Origin: Pseudorhodoferax aquiterrae
GTDB lineage: Bacteria > Pseudomonadota > Gammaproteobacteria > Burkholderiales > Burkholderiaceae_C
Length of the DNA: 64,000 nucleotides
Assembly (NCBI RefSeq): GCF_014652235.1
Contig: NZ_BMYK01000009.1
Location: 160,721-224,720 of the forward strand
Direction of reading: 5' to 3'
The position numbers were made by a program, and so were the translations under genes. The stretch's first letter is position 1. The number at the start of each line of letters is the position of its first letter. Below the pieces are notes generated by a model. The model ran no database searches, was not told the DNA's origin, and was given only the letters and a program-made list of their open reading frames with translations. This document shows, piece after piece, positions 1 through 8,553 of the stretch.

Positions 1-95
1 GCGGCCTGGGCCGGCTCGTGGCCCAGGCCCTGCAATGTCTCGGCCAGGGTTTCGCGGAAGGCATCGTCGTCGTCGACGATCAGCAGGCGTGCCAT
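1..95 (-). CDS. Response regulator, N-terminal fragment (cut by window edge)
   Basis: Only the first 31 residues are in the window. They begin M-A-R-L-L-I-V-D-D-D-D-A-F, the beta-1 strand and acidic pocket of a CheY-like receiver domain, so this is the start of a two-component response regulator. The ATG at 95 lies inside the last codons of the upstream histidine kinase (16-base overlap), which shows that the two are translated as a pair and are probably cognate. The output domain is outside the window, so the subfamily cannot be assigned. Confidence 0.8.
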   Translation of the reverse strand, partial: MARLLIVDDDDAFRETLAETLQGLGHEPAQA

Positions 96-1534
96 GGCAT
101 CTCCAATTCGAAGCGCGCACCGGGCGTGCGGGCCACATGGCGCAACTCGCCACCGTGGGCCAGCGCCACCTCGCGCGCCAGCGCCAGGCCCAGGCCGGTG
201 CCATCGGCGCGGCCGGTGGCGAAGGGCTCGAACAGCTGGGGCAGCAGCGCCTCGGGCACGCCGGGGCCGGCGTCGTCCACGGCGATCAGCAGCGTGCCGG
301 CGGGCGTGCGCCGGGCCGAGAGCTGCACCGCGCTGCCGGCGGGTGCGTGGCGCAGCGCGTTGTCCAGCAGGTTGTCGACCGCGCGCGCCAGGTGCACGGG
401 ATCGAAGCGGGCCGCGCCCGGCGCAGTGCATTCCAGCACCAGCCGCACGCCACCTTGGGCCGCTTGGCGCTCCACGCCGGCCAGCCGCTCGGCCAGCCAG
501 GGCTGCAGGTCCACGCACTGAGGCGCCAGCTGCACGGGCTGCACCAGCGCGATCAGGCTTTGCACCAGGCCGTCGAGCCGGTCGATCTGGCCGACGATGG
601 CCTCTAGCGCCTCGCCGTGGCGCGCAGGCGCGGCGGCCAGCGCGTTCTCGGCCTTGAGCCGCATGGCGGCGATGGGGTTGCGGATCTCGTGCGCGATGCC
701 ACCCGTCATGCGGCCCAGCGCGGCCAGGCGCTGGTCGCGGCTGCGTTGCTGCGCGGCCTGCTGCAGCTGCGCGCGGGCCTGTTCGAAGCGGGCGCGGTAG
801 CGGTTGAAGCTGTCGACGATGCGGTCCAGTTCCAGCACGCCGGTGCGCGCGAGTTCCGGCACATGCTCGCCGTCGGCCTGCACGAGCTGGGCTTCCAGCT
901 GCGCCACATGGCGCATGCCGCGGCGCAGGATCAGGCCCAGCCAGACGGCCGAGACCAGCACCACGGCCAGCAGCACGGCCAGGCCCGTGTACAGGCTGCC
1001 GAGCGCGGCCAGCGCACCAGCGTGCGTGCGCGTCATGGTCCAGGCGGCCAGGTCCTGGGCCGGCGCGGCCAGCGGGCAGGCCGCGACGATCAGCGCCTCG
1101 CGGCTGCCGCGCAGCACGTCGGCCTGCGGCTGCTGGGTGCGGGCGGCGCGCTGCGCGAGTTCCACGATCAATGGCTGTTCTGCCTCGGGCACGTCGCGCT
1201 TGACACCGCTGCCCTCGTAGGTGGGATAGGCGTAGGCCAGCATGCCGCCCCGGGCCTGCCAGATGCCGCCCTCCACATGCGGCGCCTCGCGCAGCACGAG
1301 TTGCAGCAGCACCTGCAGCAGGTCCAGCTGTGGCGCGGCGGCCACCGGTGCCGGCACGGACTGCGCGTAGCGCGCGGCGATGGCGCGGCAGGACTGCTCG
1401 GCCACGGCGCGCGCGGCCTCGACCTGGGCGCCGGCGCTGCTGCGGTACATCACCACCATGGCCACCGCGAGCGCGGCGCACAGGACGGCAAGCAAGGCAG
1501 CGAAGAGGCTGAGCTGAAAACGCAGTGAGCGCAT
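80..1534 (-). CDS. Membrane sensor histidine kinase
   Basis: The 484-residue protein starts with a hydrophobic segment just after M-R-S-L-R-F-Q. A periplasmic sensing region of about 150 residues follows, then a second membrane segment near residue 190 and a HAMP-like helix pair. The dimerisation/phosphoacceptor box has A-H-E-I-R-N-P with the phosphorylated His at about residue 282. The ATPase domain shows an N box (D-N-L-L-D-N-A-L-R-H), a G1 box (D-D-A-G-P-G-V) and a G2 box (G-T-G-L-G-L-A). It is a complete, apparently active kinase that would phosphorylate the response regulator overlapping its 3' end. The start at 1534 was preferred over an upstream in-frame ATG because the membrane anchor begins right after it. 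The signal sensed is unknown. Confidence 0.85.
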   Translation of the reverse strand: MRSLRFQLSLFAALLAVLCAALAVAMVVMYRSSAGAQVEAARAVAEQSCRAIAARYAQSVPAPVAAAPQLDLLQVLLQLVLREAPHVEGGIWQARGGMLAYAYPTYEGSGVKRDVPEAEQPLIVELAQRAARTQQPQADVLRGSREALIVAACPLAAPAQDLAAWTMTRTHAGALAALGSLYTGLAVLLAVVLVSAVWLGLILRRGMRHVAQLEAQLVQADGEHVPELARTGVLELDRIVDSFNRYRARFEQARAQLQQAAQQRSRDQRLAALGRMTGGIAHEIRNPIAAMRLKAENALAAAPARHGEALEAIVGQIDRLDGLVQSLIALVQPVQLAPQCVDLQPWLAERLAGVERQAAQGGVRLVLECTAPGAARFDPVHLARAVDNLLDNALRHAPAGSAVQLSARRTPAGTLLIAVDDAGPGVPEALLPQLFEPFATGRADGTGLGLALAREVALAHGGELRHVARTPGARFELEMPWHAC

Positions 1535-1680
1535 GGAGCGTGGACGACCGCGGCCATGCGCCGCGTGGGGGCGGATGATCGCATGCGGTACCTGCTGCTG
1601 CCGGTCGGCGCAGGGCCCGTCCTGCGGACGCCACGGTCTGGGCCCCACGACAATGCCGGACCGCCAACCGCCTTCCCGCC

Positions 1681-3957
1681 ATGGACAACCCGCTTTCACC
1701 CATCCTGCAGGCGCTGCACGACATGCCAAGTGCGTTCAGCGGCGTGCGGGGCAAGACCCGTCGAACCGCGGCACCCGGCTTCAGCGCCGAGGGCAGCCTG
1801 GCCCTGGACGCGCTCGCCGTGGAAGTGCGCAAGCTGGGGCCGCTCGCACAGCCGCTCGATGCCGCATCGGCCCAGGCCTTGCACGCAGCCTGCGCACCGG
1901 CACCGTACGGGCGGCGCGAGCGCACGCAGGTCGACAAGACCGTGCGCGACACCGGCCAGATCGACGCCCACGCCCTGACGCTGCACTGGCGCAAGGGCGC
2001 CCTGCCCCGGCTGCTGGCCGATGCAGCGAGCCGGCTCGGCCTGGGGCCTTTGCAGGCCCATGCGCACAAGCTGCTGGTCTATGGCCCGGGACAGTTCTTC
2101 AAGCCCCACCAGGACACCGAGAAGCACCCCGGCATGGTGGCGACCCTGGTGCTGGTCTGGCCATCGGCCCACATCGGCGGCACGCTGCAGGTGCGCCATG
2201 GCGATGCGCAGGCGCAGTTCGCCTCGCAGCACCTGCAGGCCGGCGGCCTGCGCTGGTTCGCCTTCTATGCCGACTGCCGGCACGAGGTGCTGCCCGTCTC
2301 CGAAGGCTGGCGCGTGGTGCTGACGCTGGACCTGGTGCTGCAGCCCACTGCGCTGGACGCGGCACCGCCACAGGCGCGCGCGCCCGTGGTGGAAGCGTTG
2401 ACGCGACTCTTCGCGCCATCGGCCGACACCCGGCCCTGGATGTTTCTGCTGGAGCACGAGTACACGGAGCATGGGCTGCGCTGGGGCCTGCTCAAGGGCG
2501 AGGACCGTTTGCACGTCCAGGCCTTGCGCGCCGCAGCGCAGGCGCTGGGGCTGCGCATGCACCTCGCACTCGCGGAGATCCACGAGAGCTGGACCGCGGT
2601 GCAGCGGCCCGGGCGGCGCGGGCGCGCCGAGGCACCGGAGGCGGACGAATTGATCGACGAGGGCATGGTGCTGGACTTCTGGGTCGACGCCGACGACCAG
2701 CCCCAGCGCGGCCGCACGCTCGCCGTGCCGCTGGACCGCGCCGAAGGCTTCGCCGACACCGGCGAGCGCTACCTCGTCGACGAGGAGTACGAAGGCTACA
2801 TGGGCAACTACGGCGAGACGCTGGACTTCTGGTACCGGCGCGCGGCCCTGGTGCTGCAGACGCCGGCAGCCGCAGAGGCCAGCCGCTTCGTCACCGACTT
2901 CGACGCGGCGTTGGCCGACGCACTGGCACTGGCCCGCCGCCCCGGCAGCGGCGTGGCGTTGGGCCGCCTGCTGGCCGCCGCCATGCCGGCGTTGCAGTCC
3001 GCCTGCCGCGCGCAGGGGCGTGCGCTGTTCCAGGCCTGCGCGGAGCTGGCCTGCGCCGTGCCCGCTGCAGCGCAGGCGCGCAGCCTGTGCGAGGGCTTCG
3101 CGTGGGCCGCCCTGCAGTCCGAGGATGCACCCGCCCTGGCCCGGCTGGAGGCCTGCCGTGGCACCGACTGGGTGCTTGCGCTGCTGCAGGAGGCCTGGGC
3201 GCCGGTACCGCGGGCGACCTGGTGGAGGCATTCGGATGCCGGATCGCCTGCCCCGACGTTCTGGCCGGCGCCCTTGCCCGCCTTCCTCGCTGCCTGTGAC
3301 GCCGCGGGCACCACGCCGGCCCTGCGCGCAGCCATGGTCGCGCATGGGCTCGCGCTGCTGGTGCGCGCCGACGCCCCGGTCGGCAATGCCAGCCCGCGCG
3401 AGCGGCAGGGCCTGCTGGCCGCCAGACTGGCGGCGGTGTGCGAACTGGTGCAGGCCCTGCAACCCTGGACCCAAAGTGCCACCAGCCTGCAGCTGCAGCT
3501 GCTTGGCCATGTCGCCAAACACCCCTCGCTCTACCCGCTGCGCGCGCTCACGGCGTTGTGGAAGTTGCTGCCGCGGGGCCGGGCGGCCGCGCCCGAGATC
3601 GACAGCCTGCGCGAAGCGGCGCGGCAGGCGCTCAAGCAGGCCCTGGGCCGCGCGGAGCCGGGCGCGGACGACCACAGCCTGGGCGCCTTCGAGATCGAAT
3701 GGACCTGCCGTTGCGCCGATTGCAGCCCGGTGATCCGCTGGGCCGCCAGCGCGTCCGCCCAGCCCCTGGCGCTGGCCATGGCCGAGCAACGCCGGACCCA
3801 TGTGCAACTAAGGCTGGAGGCCGCGGCCGCGCCCATCGCTGCCACGACACTGCGCGAAGGCTCGCCCTACAAGCTGGTGCTCAGCAAACCCAAGGACCTG
3901 CCGGCGCGGCGGGCCCGGCAACGGGCCACGTGGCAGCAGGCGCTGGCGGACCTGTAG
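1681..3957 (+). CDS. Large 2OG-Fe(II) oxygenase (prolyl 4-hydroxylase-like) protein
   Basis: The 758-residue protein has a 2-oxoglutarate/Fe(II) dioxygenase double-stranded beta-helix at about residues 80-225. The metal ligands are visible as H143-x-D145 and a distal H201, and R211 is placed to bind the 2-oxoglutarate carboxylate. Such enzymes hydroxylate protein or small-molecule side chains. The remaining 500 residues are Ala/Leu-rich, match no family I recognise, and end in a Cys-rich knot (C-R-C-A-D-C) that could be a metal site. Bacterial P4H-like proteins are usually 200-300 residues, so this one is unusually long. It is monocistronic and convergent with hrpA, only 3 bases away. The substrate is unknown. 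Confidence 0.75.
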   Translation: MDNPLSPILQALHDMPSAFSGVRGKTRRTAAPGFSAEGSLALDALAVEVRKLGPLAQPLDAASAQALHAACAPAPYGRRERTQVDKTVRDTGQIDAHALTLHWRKGALPRLLADAASRLGLGPLQAHAHKLLVYGPGQFFKPHQDTEKHPGMVATLVLVWPSAHIGGTLQVRHGDAQAQFASQHLQAGGLRWFAFYADCRHEVLPVSEGWRVVLTLDLVLQPTALDAAPPQARAPVVEALTRLFAPSADTRPWMFLLEHEYTEHGLRWGLLKGEDRLHVQALRAAAQALGLRMHLALAEIHESWTAVQRPGRRGRAEAPEADELIDEGMVLDFWVDADDQPQRGRTLAVPLDRAEGFADTGERYLVDEEYEGYMGNYGETLDFWYRRAALVLQTPAAAEASRFVTDFDAALADALALARRPGSGVALGRLLAAAMPALQSACRAQGRALFQACAELACAVPAAAQARSLCEGFAWAALQSEDAPALARLEACRGTDWVLALLQEAWAPVPRATWWRHSDAGSPAPTFWPAPLPAFLAACDAAGTTPALRAAMVAHGLALLVRADAPVGNASPRERQGLLAARLAAVCELVQALQPWTQSATSLQLQLLGHVAKHPSLYPLRALTALWKLLPRGRAAAPEIDSLREAARQALKQALGRAEPGADDHSLGAFEIEWTCRCADCSPVIRWAASASAQPLALAMAEQRRTHVQLRLEAAAAPIAATTLREGSPYKLVLSKPKDLPARRARQRATWQQALADL

Positions 3958-3960
3958 GCC

Positions 3961-6900
3961 TTACTGGTTCAGCTGCGCCCAGGTCTTGTCCAGCCGCTTC
4001 ACGCTGACCGGCTGCGGCGTGCGCAGCTCTTGGGCGAAGAAGCTCACGCGCAGTTCCTCCAGCAGCCAGCGCAGTTCCTGCATGCGGCTGTCGACCTGGC
4101 CCTTGCGCTCGGCCACCAGACGCCAATAGCGCTGCTCCTGGGGCCTCAGTTCCGCCAGGCGCGTGGCGTCGCGCGCGGGGTCGGCGCGCAGCTTGTCCAG
4201 CCGCAGCACCACGGCCTTGAGGTAGCGCGCGAAGTGCTGCAGCTGCGCCCAGGGCGTCGTGGCCAGGAAGTCCTTGGGCACCAGGCGCTGCAGCTGCTGC
4301 TGCACGTCGGCGGCCACGTCGGCGTTGGGGCGCGCGTCCTTGAGCTTGCGCAGCGCGGCGGCGTACTCGACGAGGATGGCGCCGGACAGCCGCGCCACCT
4401 CGTTGGCGATCAGCGTCAGCCGGCCACGGCCCTCGTCGATGCGGCGCTTGAAGGCCTGGGCGTCGGTGGGCAAGGGATCCAGCAGGAAGGCGCGGTCCAG
4501 CGCCACGTCGATGATCTGCGTGCGCAGCATCTCCTGCGTGCCCAGCGGCATGTAGGCCACGGCCATCTTCTGCAGGTCGGGGATGTTCTTTTCCAGGTAC
4601 TTGAGCGCGTCGCGGATCTGCAGCGCGAACAGCCGGCGCAGGCCGGCGCGGTGTTTTGCCGCCGCGACGTCGGGCTCGTCGAAGACCTCGATGCGCACGG
4701 CATCGCCATCGTCGACCAAGGCCGGGAAGCCGACCACGCTCTGGCCGCCCTTGCGGATCTCCAGCAGTTCGGGCAGCTCGCCGAAGTCCCACTGCGTGTG
4801 GCGCTGGTTGGCGGGCAGCGTGGGCGCCGCCGGCGCGGCGGGGGCGGCCTTCTGGGCCGGTGCGGCCTTGGCGGCGGCGGGGGCCGGCGCGGACGCTGCG
4901 GTGGTTTTCAGCGCGGCCAGGGCCTGGAAGGCGCCGCGCGCCTGCGTGCCGAGTTCGGCCTTGAGCGCACCCAGGTTGCGGCCCATGCCGCGCTGGCGGC
5001 CGTGCTCGTCCACCACCTGCAGGTTCATGAACAAATGCGGGCTCAGCATGTCGAGCTTGAAGTCGGCCTTCTTGACGTCCAGCCCGGTCTGGTCGCGCAC
5101 GGCCTTGAGCAGCACGTCGACCAGGCCGCCCTGGCCGAACGGCAGCTCGGCCGCGAGGCGCGCGGCCGATTCGGGAAGCGGCACGAAGCGCGAGCGCGGG
5201 CGCTGCGGCAGGCTCTTGAGCAGGGCCTGGATCTTGTCCTTGAGCATGCCCGGCACCAGCCACTCGCAGCGCTCCTCGGCCACCTGGTTCAGCACGAACA
5301 GCGGCACGGTGACGGTGACCCCATCGCGCGGGTTGCCGGGCTCGTGCAGGTAATTGGCCGCGCAGTCCACGCCGCCCAGGCGCACCGTGCGCGGGAAGGT
5401 CTCGGTGGTGATGCCGGCGGCCTCGTGCCGCATGAGCTCCTCGCGCGTGAGCTGCAGCAGCTTGGGGTGTGTGCGCGAGGCGTCGCGCCACCAGGCCTCG
5501 AACAGGCGGCCACTGTGCACCTCGGCCGGGATCTGCGCGTCGTAGAAGGCGTAGATGAGCTCTTCGTCGACCAGCACGTCCTGCCGGCGCGACTTGTGCT
5601 CCAGCGCCTCGACCTGGGCGATGGTGCGCGCATTGGCGGCCGCGAACGGCAGCTTGGTCTCCCACTCGCCGGCCACCAGGCCCTGGCGGATGAAGATCTC
5701 GCGCGCACCGGCCGCGTCCACGCGGCTGTAGGGCACGCGGCGGTTGTTGTAGATGACCAGGCCATACAGCGTGGCGCGCTCCAGCGCCACGACCTCGGCG
5801 GCCTTCTTCTCCCAGTGCGGGTCCAGCAGCTGCTTCTTGAGGAGGTGGGCGCCGACCTCTTCCAGCCATTGGGGCTCGATGTTGGCGATGCCGCGGCCGA
5901 ACAGGCGCGTGGTCTCCACGAGTTCGGCCACGGCGATCCAGCGGCCCGGCTTCTTCTTGAGGTGGGCGCCCGGGTGGCGGTGGAACTTGATGCCGCGCGC
6001 GCCCAGGTAGAGGTCTTCGTCCTCGGGCTTGAAGCCGATGTTGCCGAGCAGGCCCGCGAGCATGGCCTTGTGCAGCTGCTCGTAGCTGGCGGGCTGGTCG
6101 TTGAGCTTCCAGCGGTGCTCGGTCACCACGGTCAGCAGCTGGCTGTGGATGTCGCGCCATTCGCGCACGCGGCGCATGCTGATGAAGTTCTGGCGCAGCA
6201 GCTGCTCGTACTGGCGGTTGCTGAGCTTGTGCACGGCCGCGCCATCCGGCCCCGCATGCCCGCCGCGCGCTTGCGCCAGCCAGTCCCACAGCCGCAGGTA
6301 GCCGCTGAACTCGCTCTTCTCGTCGTCGAACTTGGCGTGCTGCTGGTCGGCCTGGGTCTGCTGGTCCATGGGCCGGTCGCGCACGTCCTGCACCGACAGG
6401 GCCGAGGCGATGACCAGCACCTCGCTCAAGGCCTGGCGCTCGCGGCCGGCCAGGATGATGCGGCCCACGCGCGGGTCCAGCGGCAGCCGGGCCAGTTCGG
6501 CCCCGACGGGCGTCAGCACGTGGTTGTCGTCCACCGCGCCGAGTTCGTTGAGCAGCTGGTAGCCGTCGGTGATGGCGCGCTTCGATGGTGCTTCGACGAA
6601 CGGGAAGTCTTCCACCTCGCCCAGGTGCAGCGACTTCATGCGCAGGATCACGCCGGCCAGCGAGCTGCGCAGGATCTCGGGGTCGGTGAAGCGCGGCCGG
6701 CCGTTGAAGTCGTCCTCGCCATAGAGCCGGATGCAGATGCCGTCGGCCACGCGGCCGCAGCGGCCGGCACGCTGGTTGGCGGCCGCCTGACTGATGGGCT
6801 CGACCAGCAACTGCTCGACCTTGCTGCGCAGGCTGTAGCGCTTGACGCGGGCCGTGCCCGCGTCGATCACGTAGCGGATGCCGGGCACGGTCAGCGAGGT

Positions 6901-7818
6901 CTCGGCCACGTTGGTGGCCAGCACGATGCGGCGCTTGCCGCGCAGCACGAAGATCTCGTCTTGCTCGGCCTGCGAGAGGCGCGCGAACAGCGGCAGCACC
7001 TGGGCGTCGCGCAGCACGGGCTGGTGCTGCAGGTGGCCGCGCAAATGATCCGCGGCCTCGCGGATCTCGCGCTCGCCGGGCAGGAAGATCAGGATGTCGC
7101 CGCCCTGGCGCGGGTCGCGCCACAACTCGTCCACGGCGTCGGCGATGGCCTCGTTCAAGCCATAGTCGCGCGATTCCTCGTAAGGCCGGTAACGCTGCTC
7201 CACCGGGAACATGCGGCCGGACACGTACAGCACGGGCGCCGGGCCCTGCTCGCTCTTGAAATGCTGGGCGAAGCGGTCCGCATCGATCGTGGCTGACGTG
7301 ACAATCACCTTGAGGTCGGGCCGGCGCGGCAGGATCTGGCGCAGATAGCCGAGCAGGAAATCGATGTTGAGGCTGCGCTCGTGCGCCTCGTCGATGATCA
7401 GCGTGTCGTAGGCCCTGAGCAGCGGGTCGGTCTGCGTCTCGGCCAGCAGGATGCCGTCGGTCATGAGCTTGACCGAGGCGTTGCGCGAGAGCCGGTCCTG
7501 GAAGCGCACCTTGAAACCCACGACCTCGCCCAGCGGCGTCTTGAGCTCCTCGGCGATGCGCTTGGCCACCGAGCTGGCGGCGATGCGGCGCGGCTGGGTG
7601 TGGCCGATCAGCCGGCCCTGGCCCGCCGGTGCGTTGGCCTTGCCACGGCCCATGGCCAGCGCGATCTTGGGCAGCTGCGTGGTCTTGCCCGAGCCTGTTT
7701 CGCCGCAGACGATGACGACCTGGTGGGCCGCGATGGCGGCCTCGATCTCGGCGCGGCGGCTGGAGACGGGCAGGGATTCGGGGAACTGGATCTGGAGCAC
7801 GCAGCGATTGTCCCACAT
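3961..7818 (-). CDS. hrpA: ATP-dependent RNA helicase HrpA
   Basis: The 1285-residue DEAH-box helicase matches the usual HrpA length of about 1300. Visible motifs are Walker A G-E-T-G-S-G-K-T (39-46), the DEAH box I-I-D-E-A-H (about 141-146), S-A-T of motif III, and Q-x-x-G-R-x-G-R of motif VI (QRAGRCGR). The long C-terminal half is typical of the HrpA/HrpB family. HrpA proteins act on mRNA and on stalled ribosomes. An Ala/Pro-rich low-complexity linker near residues 955-990 separates two conserved blocks. The start at 7818 is the only ATG that keeps the full N-terminus. It faces the toxin-antitoxin pair across a 55-base divergent gap. Confidence 0.95.
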   Translation of the reverse strand: MWDNRCVLQIQFPESLPVSSRRAEIEAAIAAHQVVIVCGETGSGKTTQLPKIALAMGRGKANAPAGQGRLIGHTQPRRIAASSVAKRIAEELKTPLGEVVGFKVRFQDRLSRNASVKLMTDGILLAETQTDPLLRAYDTLIIDEAHERSLNIDFLLGYLRQILPRRPDLKVIVTSATIDADRFAQHFKSEQGPAPVLYVSGRMFPVEQRYRPYEESRDYGLNEAIADAVDELWRDPRQGGDILIFLPGEREIREAADHLRGHLQHQPVLRDAQVLPLFARLSQAEQDEIFVLRGKRRIVLATNVAETSLTVPGIRYVIDAGTARVKRYSLRSKVEQLLVEPISQAAANQRAGRCGRVADGICIRLYGEDDFNGRPRFTDPEILRSSLAGVILRMKSLHLGEVEDFPFVEAPSKRAITDGYQLLNELGAVDDNHVLTPVGAELARLPLDPRVGRIILAGRERQALSEVLVIASALSVQDVRDRPMDQQTQADQQHAKFDDEKSEFSGYLRLWDWLAQARGGHAGPDGAAVHKLSNRQYEQLLRQNFISMRRVREWRDIHSQLLTVVTEHRWKLNDQPASYEQLHKAMLAGLLGNIGFKPEDEDLYLGARGIKFHRHPGAHLKKKPGRWIAVAELVETTRLFGRGIANIEPQWLEEVGAHLLKKQLLDPHWEKKAAEVVALERATLYGLVIYNNRRVPYSRVDAAGAREIFIRQGLVAGEWETKLPFAAANARTIAQVEALEHKSRRQDVLVDEELIYAFYDAQIPAEVHSGRLFEAWWRDASRTHPKLLQLTREELMRHEAAGITTETFPRTVRLGGVDCAANYLHEPGNPRDGVTVTVPLFVLNQVAEERCEWLVPGMLKDKIQALLKSLPQRPRSRFVPLPESAARLAAELPFGQGGLVDVLLKAVRDQTGLDVKKADFKLDMLSPHLFMNLQVVDEHGRQRGMGRNLGALKAELGTQARGAFQALAALKTTAASAPAPAAAKAAPAQKAAPAAPAAPTLPANQRHTQWDFGELPELLEIRKGGQSVVGFPALVDDGDAVRIEVFDEPDVAAAKHRAGLRRLFALQIRDALKYLEKNIPDLQKMAVAYMPLGTQEMLRTQIIDVALDRAFLLDPLPTDAQAFKRRIDEGRGRLTLIANEVARLSGAILVEYAAALRKLKDARPNADVAADVQQQLQRLVPKDFLATTPWAQLQHFARYLKAVVLRLDKLRADPARDATRLAELRPQEQRYWRLVAERKGQVDSRMQELRWLLEELRVSFFAQELRTPQPVSVKRLDKTWAQLNQ

Positions 7819-7826
7819 TCACGTGC

Positions 7827-7844
7827 AGCACGAGTTCACGTGCT
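7827..7844. promoter_or_regulatory. Candidate operator: inverted repeat in hrpA/antitoxin divergent gap
   Basis: AGCACG and CGTGCT form a perfect 6-base inverted repeat with a 6-base spacer. The sequence TTCACGTGC also occurs twice here. The site is 9 bases upstream of the hrpA start and 30 bases upstream of the antitoxin start. Ribbon-helix-helix antitoxins usually bind such repeats over their own promoter, so autoregulation by the downstream antitoxin is likely. Occupancy could also affect hrpA transcription. Confidence 0.45.
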
Positions 7845-7873
7845 ACACTGGTTTTCGTCTCAAGGGGGAAGCC

Positions 7874-8116
7874 ATGACCAACCTGACCATCGCGCTCGAC
7901 GAAACCGTGATCCGCCAGGCCCGCATCCGCGCCATCCAGGAAGGCACCTCGGTCAGCGCCAAGGTGCGCGAGTTCCTGGCCGAATACGCGCAGGGGCAGA
8001 GCCGGCAGCAGGCGGCCGGCGAGGCCTTCCTGGCGGCTGCGCGCGCCAGCAACAGCCGGCTGGAAGGCGGCTGGAACCGCGAAGCCCTGTACGACCGCCC
8101 CTACCGCCAGGAATGA
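7874..8116 (+). CDS. Antitoxin, ribbon-helix-helix type, of a PIN toxin pair
   Basis: The 80-residue protein begins M-T-N-L-T-I-A-L-D-E and continues into helices resembling the RHH DNA-binding fold of VapB/FitA-type antitoxins. Its C-terminal tail is the expected toxin-neutralising part. A good ribosome site (AAGGGGGAAG) precedes the ATG at 7874, which excludes the longer reading frame that overlaps hrpA antisense. The stop overlaps the toxin start (ATGA), the classical layout of a type II toxin-antitoxin operon in which translation is coupled. It probably represses its own promoter through the inverted repeat at 7827-7844. Confidence 0.8.
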   Translation: MTNLTIALDETVIRQARIRAIQEGTSVSAKVREFLAEYAQGQSRQQAAGEAFLAAARASNSRLEGGWNREALYDRPYRQE

Positions 8117-8529
8117 TCTGCTTCTTCGACACCAATGTGCTGGCGTACGGCTACGACGCCACCGACGCCACCAGGCGCGAGCAGGCGCTGGCCTGCTTGG
8201 AGCGCACGGTGCGCGAGGACACCGTGGTCATCAGCACCCAGGTGCTGCACGAGTTCTTTCACACGGTCACACGCAAGCTCAAGCCGCCGCTCAGCGCGCG
8301 TGAGGCAGTCGAACAGCTGCGCCACCTCTCGCAGTTCCAGGTGATGGGCGCGAGCGCGCAAAGTGCCCTGGCAGCCACCGCGCTGACGATCGATCACCGG
8401 CTGTCGTGGTGGGACGCCCTGATCCTGGAAGCCGCGTTGCGCGCTGGCGCCGAGCGCCTGTACAGCGAGGATGGCCAGCATGGCCGCCGTTTCGGGTCGC
8501 TGGAAATCGTCAATCCCTTCCTCGCCTGA
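8113..8529 (+). CDS. PIN-domain ribonuclease toxin (VapC family)
   Basis: The 138-residue protein has the PIN-domain pattern: F-F-D-T-N-V-L (catalytic Asp6), a conserved acidic residue in V-L-H-E-F-F, and W-W-D-A-L-I-L near the C-terminus with the third acidic residue. PIN toxins are Mg2+-dependent endoribonucleases that cut tRNA or rRNA and stop translation until neutralised. The gene overlaps the antitoxin by 4 bases. The pair stands alone between hrpA and argA, suggesting a chromosomal toxin-antitoxin insertion. The RNA target cannot be predicted from sequence. Confidence 0.87.
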   Translation: MICFFDTNVLAYGYDATDATRREQALACLERTVREDTVVISTQVLHEFFHTVTRKLKPPLSAREAVEQLRHLSQFQVMGASAQSALAATALTIDHRLSWWDALILEAALRAGAERLYSEDGQHGRRFGSLEIVNPFLA

Positions 8530-8553
8530 TCCGGCTACAGTCCGCCCCCAACC

